A stretch of DNA of 6,685 nucleotides from Bacillota bacterium (GCA_021203665.1 JAJQAT010000092.1:1-6685), one strand, 5' to 3'. Numbered from the stretch's first letter, positions 1 through 6,637 are shown. Notes: generated from the sequence alone by a model not told the origin. Program-made: numbers and translations.

Positions 1-1605
1 CTTATATGACATCTTTTTCGGCTCGAATATTTTCTTATTTGTGTTCATCAGCCTGTACGCCGCGGCGCGCGCCGTGGAAACGGCGTATTCCTCAGAGAAA
101 ACAGTGCCCTTGCCGCTGTCCGCGAAGTCGCCGGACACCGCGAAGTTCTCTATGCCGGTCGGAATTATTTCAAGCTTTGAATCAACCGGAGCAACCGGGG
201 ATTTATCATATTTTCTGTGGCATGGAATCACGTTTATAACCGTTTCCCTTATGTCGTCCCACGCGTCGTCAAGGTTGAAGCAGGAAACAAGCTCGTATAA
301 TATCTCCGCGCCGCCGCACTCCGTCATCGGCTTGCCGCACCGCTCGCCGTCGCGGTCAAAACGCGACGCGCAGCCCCATATTACGGCTATGTCCTCGCTT
401 TGATTTTTGAAATGCGTGCTCGGAACGGCGCATATCGTAAGCTTCCAGCTTGAGTTATCCAAAACGATAACTCCGTCGCTGCCGAGCGCGCCGCAGGTAA
501 CCTCGTCGATAAGCTCCGGCAAAAGTCTGTTTGAAAGCGTGATTGTAAACTCCTCCGACATATTCGCGTCAAAATCATCAAATAATTTCGACGGATTTTG
601 GAAAGCGGGATTTTTTTCCGAAAGCCTTTCCCAAAGACTGTAGGGCGCGGAGAAGAGCTTGGGCGGAGCCTCGTTAAAGCTGCCGTATGCCGCGCACTCC
701 GCCATCTCGTCGGTCGGGAATATACATATGTCGCCGTCGTTCAGGTAGACGGTTTTTCTTACGCCGTTGTCCGTAAAATGAACCGCGTCGGCTTTTCCGT
801 CCTCAAAATCCATATCCGTCACAACCGCTCTTTCGCGCAAATCGACTCCGAGCTTTTTCAAATGCTCCGTAAGCGGCTCGATAATTTCCTCGTGTCTGTC
901 AAAGTCGGCGGGAAGAGTGCCGGAAAGCATATCGTCCATATGCGCGATACAGTTTACGAACTCATACGCGCTCGACTCTCGGGAAAATCCGTAAGCCGCG
1001 CAAAGCAGCTTCCAAAACGGCGACTCAAAAAACTCGCTCGGCATGACGTCGCAAACGGGCGTGCCGACCAAATTTTCCTTCTTTTCCTGCATAAGCTGCA
1101 TAACGATTTTTCTGTGGGATTTATCAATCCGTATATTTGAAATATCAACGACGTTTTTATCGCTGTCAACAAACGTGATATTCCTTGAGTTCGGATTGGC
1201 GCGGTAAATATTGAGAATTTCATCGCATACGGTCAAATCGGGAATATCCAACGAGCTAACCCCGCTCATAAGGTCAAAGAAATTCATACTGTTTTTCTCA
1301 CTTATGATTTTGCCCCTGCGGCAGATATATCCGGTTTGCTCATCGCCGTGATTGTATGAAGTGTTCGTGAAAATATGCACGTTTGACGGAGCAAAGCCGC
1401 AGTCGCGCACAAGATAAAGCGCGGCGGCAAGCGCGGAAATTCCGCCGCCGGTTATATACGCGTTCTTTTGCGAAACGCTTTTCGCGTATTCCTCCTTCAG
1501 CGACTTGCTTTTACGGTATTTTGAAACAGCGACGGCTGTCACGGCTGCCGCTGCCGTGACGGCGGCGCCTATCATCAGAATTTTTTTCAAATCGCTCTTT
1601 TTCAT
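1..1605 (-). CDS. Divergent membrane-anchored oleate hydratase (MCRA) family protein, 3' end outside window
   Basis: The frame is open for 535 codons from ATG (1605-1603) to the left edge; the stop lies outside. GGAG at 1618-1615 sits 9 bases before the ATG. Family members are FAD flavoproteins that hydrate oleate-type double bonds to hydroxy fatty acids. Residues 9-27 form an Ala/Val-rich hydrophobic helix followed by KYRKSK, which suggests a membrane anchor with the enzyme domain cytoplasmic. Residues 48-68 match the family Rossmann entry (TGGGISALAAALYLVRD). Residues 97-120 align without gaps to the RGGREMENHFE...IPSLE region, and 491-520 (GDFADSGKGTVFSEEYAVS...) match the conserved C-terminal FAD segment. 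Unusual points, from an eye alignment to remembered S. aureus OhyA: catalytic Glu82 falls on Ile101, Tyr201 on Cys219, the ribose-binding Glu of the second strand is Thr80, and the GGSLDG loop is deleted. Family membership is fairly sure; hydratase activity is doubtful. Usual length is about 560-590 residues, so a few dozen may be missing. Confidence 0.87.
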   Translation of the reverse strand, partial: MKKSDLKKILMIGAAVTAAAAVTAVAVSKYRKSKSLKEEYAKSVSQKNAYITGGGISALAAALYLVRDCGFAPSNVHIFTNTSYNHGDEQTGYICRRGKIISEKNSMNFFDLMSGVSSLDIPDLTVCDEILNIYRANPNSRNITFVDSDKNVVDISNIRIDKSHRKIVMQLMQEKKENLVGTPVCDVMPSEFFESPFWKLLCAAYGFSRESSAYEFVNCIAHMDDMLSGTLPADFDRHEEIIEPLTEHLKKLGVDLRERAVVTDMDFEDGKADAVHFTDNGVRKTVYLNDGDICIFPTDEMAECAAYGSFNEAPPKLFSAPYSLWERLSEKNPAFQNPSKLFDDFDANMSEEFTITLSNRLLPELIDEVTCGALGSDGVIVLDNSSWKLTICAVPSTHFKNQSEDIAVIWGCASRFDRDGERCGKPMTECGGAEILYELVSCFNLDDAWDDIRETVINVIPCHRKYDKSPVAPVDSKLEIIPTGIENFAVSGDFADSGKGTVFSEEYAVSTARAAAYRLMNTNKKIFEPKKMSYK

Positions 1606-1658
1606 AATATCACACTCCAAATTTAATTATTTTTCTGTCATATATTGCGTTAAACTAT

Positions 1659-1687
1659 ATTATATCACAAAAATTAATTTTGTACAA
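1659..1687 (-). promoter_or_regulatory. Sigma-A promoter of the MCRA-family gene
   Basis: On the minus strand, TTGTAC (1687-1682) is followed after exactly 17 bases by a perfect TATAAT (1664-1659). Transcription should begin near 1652, giving a leader of about 45 bases before the ATG at 1605. The leader is AT-rich and shows no strong hairpin. The promoter points away from the AbgT promoter, and the two -35 boxes are about 50 bases apart, so a regulator bound between them could affect both genes. Confidence 0.8.
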
Positions 1688-1735
1688 TAATTAAACAGAA
1701 ATATTTTTCGCTAAATGCTTGGAATAAATTGTTCG

Positions 1736-1764
1736 TTGAACGTAGCGTCCCGTTGTGGTATAGT
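1736..1764 (+). promoter_or_regulatory. Sigma-A promoter of the AbgT-family gene
   Basis: TTGAAC (1736-1741) and TATAGT (1759-1764) are separated by 17 bases, near consensus for the housekeeping sigma factor. Transcription should start around 1771, only a few bases before the Shine-Dalgarno site at 1772-1779, so the mRNA leader would be very short and leaves no room for a riboswitch. A small inverted repeat, GTTC-GTT-GAAC (1731-1741), overlaps the -35 box. It could be an operator half-site pair but is short enough to be chance. Confidence 0.78.
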
Positions 1765-1771
1765 ACATACG

Positions 1772-1779
1772 AAAGGGAG
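1772..1779 (+). promoter_or_regulatory. Shine-Dalgarno site that decides the AbgT start
   Basis: AAAGGGAG contains GGAG at 1776-1779. The nominal GTG start at 1779-1781 overlaps this core by one base, which is too close for normal initiation. The codon at good spacing (8 bases, 1780-1787) is ATT at 1788-1790, in the same frame. The first in-frame ATG is at 1863, after residues that clearly belong to the family's N-terminus. The site therefore argues for a rare AUU start, or for a GTG start with unusual geometry. Confidence 0.6.
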
Positions 1780-3332
1780 TGATTATCATTTCAGCTAAAA
1801 AGAAAAAAGACGGTAAACCGTCGTTTATAGAGAGGGCGGGCAGTAAAATACCCGATCCGGTAATGATTTTCATAGCGTTATATATAATTGTGCTTTTAAT
1901 AACGGCGGTATTCGGCGGCAAAACATTCGGTATGACATCCGCCGACGGCACCGGCGTAAGCTACGAAATAAGGAATATGCTTACCGCGGAGAACATAAGA
2001 TGGATATTTTCCAATGCCATTCTTGATAACTGGCTCGCCTACGCGGGCGGAATAGTGGGAACCATTCTGATAGTGATGTTCGGAATCGGTATCGCGGAGG
2101 AATCCGGACTTTTGTCCGTACTCATAAGACGCGCCGGAGCGAATATTTCGGATAAATATCTGCCGTTCGTGCTGATACTTCTTGGCATTTTGAGTAATAT
2201 TGCCACGGACGCGGGATATATTATACTGATACCCCTGGCGGGACTTTTATACGTCGGAATAGGCAAAAATCCGCTTATCGGTATGGCGGCGGCGTTCGCG
2301 GGAGTAAGCGCGGGATTCAGCGCGAATCTCATACCGGCGACCGTGGTGGACGTTATAATAGGAACCAACGCCGAGGCGTTCGCTCAAAGCCAGAATATTC
2401 CGTTTGTATCATATCTCGGCAAGACGATAAATCCTATGACGATGCACTATTATTTTATGGTGGCGTCAACTGTTATGCTTGTGCTCATAGGCGGATTTGT
2501 AACACTGAAATTCATAAAACCGAAGCTTGACAGCCGGAAATATGTTATACCCGACGATATAAACATTAAGGCGTTTGAGGTGACAGGGAAAGAAAAAAAG
2601 GCTCTTTTATGGGCGGGCGCGGGATTTTTGCTGTCGCTTATAATCACGGCGGCGCTTGGATTCGGACCTCTCAAATCGTATATTGACGAGGCGGGAAAGG
2701 AAGTGACGCCGTTCCTTGATAATATAATACTTATCATAACGCTGATATTCCTTCTGCCCGGACTTTTCTACGGCTTTGCGGCAGGCAAATTCAAAACCGG
2801 CTCCGACGCGGTAAAGGCTATGTCGAACCAAATCGGAACAATGGGCTATGCCATAGTACTGACATTTTTCTGCTACAATTTCCTGTCACTTTTGACGTAT
2901 ACGAATATAGGAAACTATATAACCTATATCGGCGCGAAGGGACTTGAGGCAATAGGCGCGGCAAATATGCCCGTACTGCTTATAATCGGATTTATTTTGA
3001 TAACGGCGTTTATCAATTTGTTTGTCGGAGGACTGAGCGCAAAGTGGATGCTTTTGGGACCTATATTTGTGCCGATGCTGTATAGGGTAAACAGCTCTAT
3101 GACGCCCGACGTCGTCGCCGCGGCATACAGAATCGCCGATTCCTCCACGAATATCATAACTCCGCTTATGACTTACTCCGGAGTGGTTTTGATGTATATG
3201 AGGAAGTATAAGCCGGAGCTTACAATGGGAAATCTCCTGAGCTTAATGGTACCGTATTCCGCCGTGTTTATGGTGTCGTGGACAATACTTCTGATGCTGT
3301 TTATACTGTTTAAAATCCCTCTCGGATTTTAA
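1779..3332 (+). CDS. AbgT-family transporter (p-aminobenzoyl-glutamate / antifolate type)
   Basis: The 517-residue integral membrane protein is close to the usual AbgT/MtrF length (508-522). The family (TC 2.A.68) includes E. coli AbgT, an importer of the folate breakdown product p-aminobenzoyl-glutamate, and Neisseria MtrF and Alcanivorax YdaH, described as sulfonamide exporters. The N-terminus (FIERAGSKIPDPVMIF, residues 17-32) matches the family entry into the first membrane helix. About nine helices plus two re-entrant hairpins are expected. Residues known to matter in MtrF are all present: a candidate for Asp193 at D191, Ser417 and Trp420 in GGLSAKW (S420, W423), Pro438 as P443, and Arg446/Asp449 in YRIADSSTN (R451, D454). 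The start is uncertain: GTG at 1779 overlaps the ribosome site, while ATT at 1788 is well spaced and would give 514 residues. No abgA/abgB-type peptidase gene is next to it, so import of p-aminobenzoyl-glutamate is not supported over export; the substrate is open. Confidence 0.93.
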   Translation: MIIISAKKKKDGKPSFIERAGSKIPDPVMIFIALYIIVLLITAVFGGKTFGMTSADGTGVSYEIRNMLTAENIRWIFSNAILDNWLAYAGGIVGTILIVMFGIGIAEESGLLSVLIRRAGANISDKYLPFVLILLGILSNIATDAGYIILIPLAGLLYVGIGKNPLIGMAAAFAGVSAGFSANLIPATVVDVIIGTNAEAFAQSQNIPFVSYLGKTINPMTMHYYFMVASTVMLVLIGGFVTLKFIKPKLDSRKYVIPDDINIKAFEVTGKEKKALLWAGAGFLLSLIITAALGFGPLKSYIDEAGKEVTPFLDNIILIITLIFLLPGLFYGFAAGKFKTGSDAVKAMSNQIGTMGYAIVLTFFCYNFLSLLTYTNIGNYITYIGAKGLEAIGAANMPVLLIIGFILITAFINLFVGGLSAKWMLLGPIFVPMLYRVNSSMTPDVVAAAYRIADSSTNIITPLMTYSGVVLMYMRKYKPELTMGNLLSLMVPYSAVFMVSWTILLMLFILFKIPLGF

Positions 3333-3340
3333 AAAAAGTC

Positions 3341-3369
3341 TTGCATTTTTCAAAAAAATATTGTATAAT
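3341..3369 (+). promoter_or_regulatory. Sigma-A promoter ahead of the MATE gene
   Basis: TTGCAT (3341-3346) and a perfect TATAAT (3364-3369) are separated by 17 bases. The promoter begins only 9 bases after the AbgT stop codon. Transcription should start near 3376, leaving a leader of about 90 bases before the MATE start, with a terminator hairpin inside it. Its -35 region (TTGCATTTTT) is identical to that of the promoter at 4862. Confidence 0.8.
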
Positions 3370-3370
3370 A

Positions 3371-3386
3371 ACTGCAATCGAGCAGT
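3371..3386 (+). repeat. Short inverted repeat over the MATE transcription start, candidate operator
   Basis: ACTGC-AATCGA-GCAGT is a perfect 5-base inverted repeat with a 6-base centre. It lies immediately after the -10 box, across the expected start of transcription (about 3376). Because its left arm lies upstream of the likely start, it would act as DNA rather than as an RNA hairpin. That position suits a repressor such as a TetR- or MarR-type regulator, as is common for efflux-pump genes. No regulator gene is visible in the window, and arms of five bases can arise by chance. Confidence 0.4.
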
Positions 3387-3387
3387 G

Positions 3388-3427
3388 AAAGCGTAAGTCC
3401 GGATTGGGATTTACGCTTTTATTTTTT
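3388..3427 (+). terminator. Strong intrinsic terminator between the MATE promoter and its gene
   Basis: Bases 3388-3400 (AAAGCGTAAGTCC) pair with 3407-3419 (GGATTTACGCTTT) over 13 positions with one G-T wobble, closing a 6-base loop (GGATTG). A T-rich tract (TTTTATTTTTT, 3417-3427) follows directly. This is a textbook rho-independent terminator. It can end AbgT transcripts, but because it lies downstream of the promoter at 3341 it would also stop MATE transcripts after about 50 bases unless it is bypassed. Confidence 0.85.
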
Positions 3428-3466
3428 GCGAAAAAATAGTTATTTGTTACACTTTGGAGGTAAAGT

Positions 3467-4840
3467 ATGGAGAAAGAAAAAACTGTCAACAAAATGGGAA
3501 CAATGCCGGTAAATAAGCTGATGCTGTCCATAGGCATACCTATGATTATATCAATGGTATTGCAGGCGTTTTATAATATTGTGGACAGCGCGTTTGTTTC
3601 AAATATGGCTGGTAACGGCGAGGCGGCATTGAACGCGCTTACGCTGTCGTTTCCGGTACAGATGCTTATGGTAGCCGTCGGAATAGGCACCGGTGTGGGA
3701 ACCAACGCTCTTTTATCAAAAAGTCTTGGTATGGGAAACAAGAAAAAGGCGGCGAAGGTGGCGGGAAACGCTGTATTTTTGGGAATAGTTATTTATGCGC
3801 TGTGCCTTTTATTCGGCATTTTCGGAGTAAAAGCCTACATAGGAACGCAGACGGCAAACGCGGAGATTTTCGATATGGCTGTCAGCTACCTGAGAATATG
3901 CTGTATAATATCGATGGGTATAGTATTCTTCTCGATATTTGAGAAAATGCTCCAGGCAACGGGACTTTCCATGTATTCCACAATAGCGCAGGTAACCGGC
4001 GCGGTACTGAATATAATACTCGACCCGATTCTTATTTACGGCTTGCTCGGCTTGCCGGAAATGGGAGTGCGCGGAGCCGCTTACGCGACCGTTATAGGTC
4101 AGATAGCGTCGGCTCTTTTGGCGTTCATATTCCATATTAAATTCAATAAGGAAGTGAAAAACGGCGTTAAGTATATGAAACCGTCGCTGAAGATAATAGG
4201 TGAAATATACGCGATAGGCTTTCCGGCTATCATAGCGCAGGCGCTTATGTCCGTAATGACGTACGCTCTTAATATAATTCTCGTAAGAATAGACGAGGCA
4301 ATGGTAACGGCATACGGATTGTATTATAAGCTCCAGCAGTTTATATTGTTTGCGGCGTTCGGACTTAGGGACGCGATAACGCCGATAGTTTCGTTCAATC
4401 ACGGAATGGGAGACAAGAAAAGAGTCAGGGACGGCATAAAGTACGGCATACTCTACACTCTGATAATAATGGTTATAGGTCTTATAGCTATGGAATGCTT
4501 CGCGAATCCTATTTCAAACATATTCGGATTATCGGGAGAATCTCAGCAAATTTGCATAAGCGCGATGAGAATTATCTCGTGGAGCTTTGTTTTCGCGGGA
4601 TTGAATATAGCCTTCCAGGGTGTGTTCCAGGCACTTGAAAGCGGTATCGCCTCGCTTGTAATATCGGTATGCCGACAATTTTTGTTCGTTATTCCGGTAG
4701 CTTGGGGATTTTCACTGCTTGCGATGAGCTCTATGGATTATTCGTGGACGGTATGGCTCACATTCCCTATAGCCGAATTTGTTTCGGCGGCAATAGCGTG
4801 CGTGTTCATGCTTAATATTAAAAAGAAACAGCAGCTTTGA
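3467..4840 (+). CDS. MATE family multidrug/toxin efflux transporter
   Basis: The 457-residue protein has the usual MATE length and is hydrophobic throughout, consistent with twelve membrane helices in two related halves. MATE proteins expel cationic drugs, dyes or metabolites through the cytoplasmic membrane in exchange for sodium ions or protons. Family signatures visible are FYNIVDSAFVS (residues 35-45) in the first helix, GIGTGVGTNALLSKSLGMGN (72-91), LNIILDPILIYG (181-192) followed by MGVRGAAYATVIGQ, and GVFQALESG (385-393) in the second half. The positively charged stretch around 222-247 is the expected loop between halves. It resembles the MepA/DinF-like branch common in Firmicutes; specificity cannot be read from sequence. 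The ATG is supported by GGAGG (3456-3460) six bases upstream. Expression probably depends on the promoter at 3341 and on passage through the terminator at 3388-3427, or on read-through from the AbgT gene. Confidence 0.95.
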   Translation: MEKEKTVNKMGTMPVNKLMLSIGIPMIISMVLQAFYNIVDSAFVSNMAGNGEAALNALTLSFPVQMLMVAVGIGTGVGTNALLSKSLGMGNKKKAAKVAGNAVFLGIVIYALCLLFGIFGVKAYIGTQTANAEIFDMAVSYLRICCIISMGIVFFSIFEKMLQATGLSMYSTIAQVTGAVLNIILDPILIYGLLGLPEMGVRGAAYATVIGQIASALLAFIFHIKFNKEVKNGVKYMKPSLKIIGEIYAIGFPAIIAQALMSVMTYALNIILVRIDEAMVTAYGLYYKLQQFILFAAFGLRDAITPIVSFNHGMGDKKRVRDGIKYGILYTLIIMVIGLIAMECFANPISNIFGLSGESQQICISAMRIISWSFVFAGLNIAFQGVFQALESGIASLVISVCRQFLFVIPVAWGFSLLAMSSMDYSWTVWLTFPIAEFVSAAIACVFMLNIKKKQQL

Positions 4841-4861
4841 TAAAATATACGCACCAATTTA

Positions 4862-4890
4862 TTGCATTTTTATTCCGCAGAGGTTATAAT
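4862..4890 (+). promoter_or_regulatory. Sigma-A promoter of the heparinase II/III-like gene
   Basis: TTGCAT (4862-4867) and a perfect TATAAT (4885-4890) are 17 bases apart. Transcription should begin near 4897, about 32 bases before the ATG at 4929. No terminator hairpin is seen between the MATE stop codon (4840) and this promoter, so read-through from the MATE gene could add to expression. Confidence 0.8.
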
Positions 4891-4928
4891 ATCAGTAAGT
4901 CAAAAAAATTAAGACAGAGGTAACACGT

Positions 4929-6605
4929 ATGCGGATATTTAAAAGTAATTTATCAAATAAAAATTTTTTGTCGTCGGGCGGCGAATACGCGAGAGAGTAT
5001 CTTTCGCAGCTTGACGGCGAATATGAAATGTACAAGGACAGCCCCATAGAGGAACTGTCCTTTTCCTCGTTTAAGGAATACTTTGTAAGCGGAAACAGAC
5101 TCGCGTATGAGAATGAATATTTTCACCGGCGCGCCATTTTGCGCGATTTCGCGCTTAAGGCTTGGCTTGGCGGGGACGGCGCGCTTATCCGTCTTGAAAA
5201 TGTTATGCGGGCGGTATGTAATGAGCGTACTTGGGCGCTGCCGGCGCATCTCGGAGGCGATATGTTCGCGGATACAATAGACCTGTTCGCGGCGGAAACG
5301 GCTCAGACGCTTGCGGAAATTCTTTCGCTGCTGCATGGGAAAATATCGGAGGAAATCGAGGAAAGATGTATCGGAGAGGTCAAAAGGCGCGTGCTGAATC
5401 CGTTTGTAAACCGCAAAAATCCATATGCTTGGGAAAGCATGGAGAGCAACTGGTGCGCGGTATGCGGCGGCTGCGTGGGTATGACGGCGCTGTATCTTAT
5501 TGAGGACGATAATGATTTAAAAAGTGTGACCGACAGCCTGAAGCCGACCTTTGACAGCTATATATTGAGCTTCGCCGCGGACGGCGCCTGCCTTGAGGGA
5601 TTGTATTACTGGAATTACGGAATGATGTATTTTACGGCATTTCTGGATTTGTACAGACAGCGTTTCGGCGAGGATTATCCCGCTGATTTTGATATGCTTA
5701 AAAAAATGGCGGATTTCGGACACAAATGCTGTATATCCGACGGTATCACAATAAGCTTTTCCGACGGCTATGAGCGCGATAAGCTTTACGCGGGATTGTC
5801 CTGCTATCTAAACAGAACCTGCGGCGCGGGCGCGGCGGGAATCGGGTACATAGCGCGGTTTTCGGGCGATGAATGCGGAAGATGGTGCAAGGCGGTACGC
5901 GATATAGCGTGGACGGATACAAGCGTGTTCAAGGAAGAAAAGGAAAACGCCGTATTGCCCGAGGCTCAGTGGGCGCTGCTTCGCGGCGGTGAAATGAGCG
6001 TCGTGCTTAAGGGCGGAAATAACGGCGAGCCGCATAATCATAACGACGTCGGAAATATTATAGCCGTGAAGAACGGCTCCGTTATACTTTGCGACATCGG
6101 CGCGGGTGAATATACCTCGGAGTATTTTTCGGAGGACAGATATGATATATTTTGTACGCGCTCGATGGGACACAGCGTGCCGCTGATAAACGGCGGCGAG
6201 CAGAAAACGGGCGGCATATACCGCGCGAGCGGATTTTTTGCCGACGGAAACGAGGCGCGCGCGGATATAAGCGGAGCTTACGGCAATGACGCTTTAAGAA
6301 AATGCGCAAGACAGGTCAAATGCGCCTCAAATGAAATTCTTCTGAGTGATAAATTTGTCCTTGATAAGCGGACCGAAATAACGGAACGCTTTATCACGCG
6401 TCATAAGGCTTTTGCCGAAAACAACGAGGTAAAAATAATGCGGGACGGAAACATAATTGGCAGATTAATAACCGAAAACGTATGCGATATTGAAATTAAA
6501 ACATATGAACACCGCGAGCATAACGGAGGTGTGTCCCTTATTACGGCGGTTGATTTTAGCTTTACGGCGAATGACGTATATAATTTTTCATTAAAAATAT
6601 TTTAA
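4929..6605 (+). CDS. Heparinase II/III-like protein (putative cytoplasmic polysaccharide lyase)
   Basis: The 558-residue protein has the two-part layout of the heparinase II/III superfamily: an alpha-helical toroid (roughly residues 60-320) and a beta-sandwich (about 345-558). These enzymes cleave uronic-acid-containing glycans or oligosaccharides by beta-elimination. Visible signatures are NWCAVCGG (174-181), matching the family's NNW..VC..G segment; DGACLEGLYYWNYG (218-231), matching the EG..YW.YG segment with candidate active-site residues E223, Y226/Y227 and Y230; PHNHNDVGN (368-376), the characteristic histidine/asparagine stretch opening the C-terminal domain; and R411 with H415 in the following loop. 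There is no signal peptide or membrane helix, so it probably acts in the cytoplasm on imported oligosaccharides. No sugar transporter or other glycan-degrading gene is present here, so the substrate is unknown. The ATG has AGAGG (4916-4920) eight bases upstream. It contains 17 cysteines, including CxxCxxC at 176-182. Confidence 0.85.
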   Translation: MRIFKSNLSNKNFLSSGGEYAREYLSQLDGEYEMYKDSPIEELSFSSFKEYFVSGNRLAYENEYFHRRAILRDFALKAWLGGDGALIRLENVMRAVCNERTWALPAHLGGDMFADTIDLFAAETAQTLAEILSLLHGKISEEIEERCIGEVKRRVLNPFVNRKNPYAWESMESNWCAVCGGCVGMTALYLIEDDNDLKSVTDSLKPTFDSYILSFAADGACLEGLYYWNYGMMYFTAFLDLYRQRFGEDYPADFDMLKKMADFGHKCCISDGITISFSDGYERDKLYAGLSCYLNRTCGAGAAGIGYIARFSGDECGRWCKAVRDIAWTDTSVFKEEKENAVLPEAQWALLRGGEMSVVLKGGNNGEPHNHNDVGNIIAVKNGSVILCDIGAGEYTSEYFSEDRYDIFCTRSMGHSVPLINGGEQKTGGIYRASGFFADGNEARADISGAYGNDALRKCARQVKCASNEILLSDKFVLDKRTEITERFITRHKAFAENNEVKIMRDGNIIGRLITENVCDIEIKTYEHREHNGGVSLITAVDFSFTANDVYNFSLKIF

Positions 6606-6637
6606 CTCACTAATAATTTTTTGCAAAAGGAGAGAAA

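Noticed and set aside
598..1140. 180-codon plus-strand open frame
   Set aside because: It is antisense to the MCRA-family gene, whose minus-strand frame matches family motifs through the whole interval. It has no promoter or ribosome site and no recognisable motif.
1606..1778. Small RNA or leader gene in the divergent intergenic region
   Set aside because: The two opposing promoters and ribosome sites account for most of the region. No terminator-like hairpin or short coding frame with a ribosome site was found.
3426..3453. Possible second MATE promoter after the terminator (TTGCGA, 16 bases, TACACT)
   Set aside because: Both boxes match consensus at only four of six positions, and transcription would begin around 3460, inside or after the GGAGG ribosome site, so it could not make a normally translated mRNA.
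3376..3466. Known riboswitch in the MATE leader
   Set aside because: I compared it by eye with guanidine, preQ1 and yybP-ykoY type leaders and saw no matching core. Only the terminator hairpin is supported.
3809..4402. 197-codon minus-strand open frame rich in Tyr and Arg
   Set aside because: It lies wholly inside the MATE gene on the opposite strand. The Tyr/Arg-rich composition is what antisense of ATA- and GCG-rich membrane-protein codons gives.
5231..5503. 90-codon plus-strand open frame inside the heparinase-like gene
   Set aside because: It overlaps conserved residues of the long frame (including NWCAVCGG) and has an Arg/Gly/Ala-rich composition typical of an out-of-frame reading.
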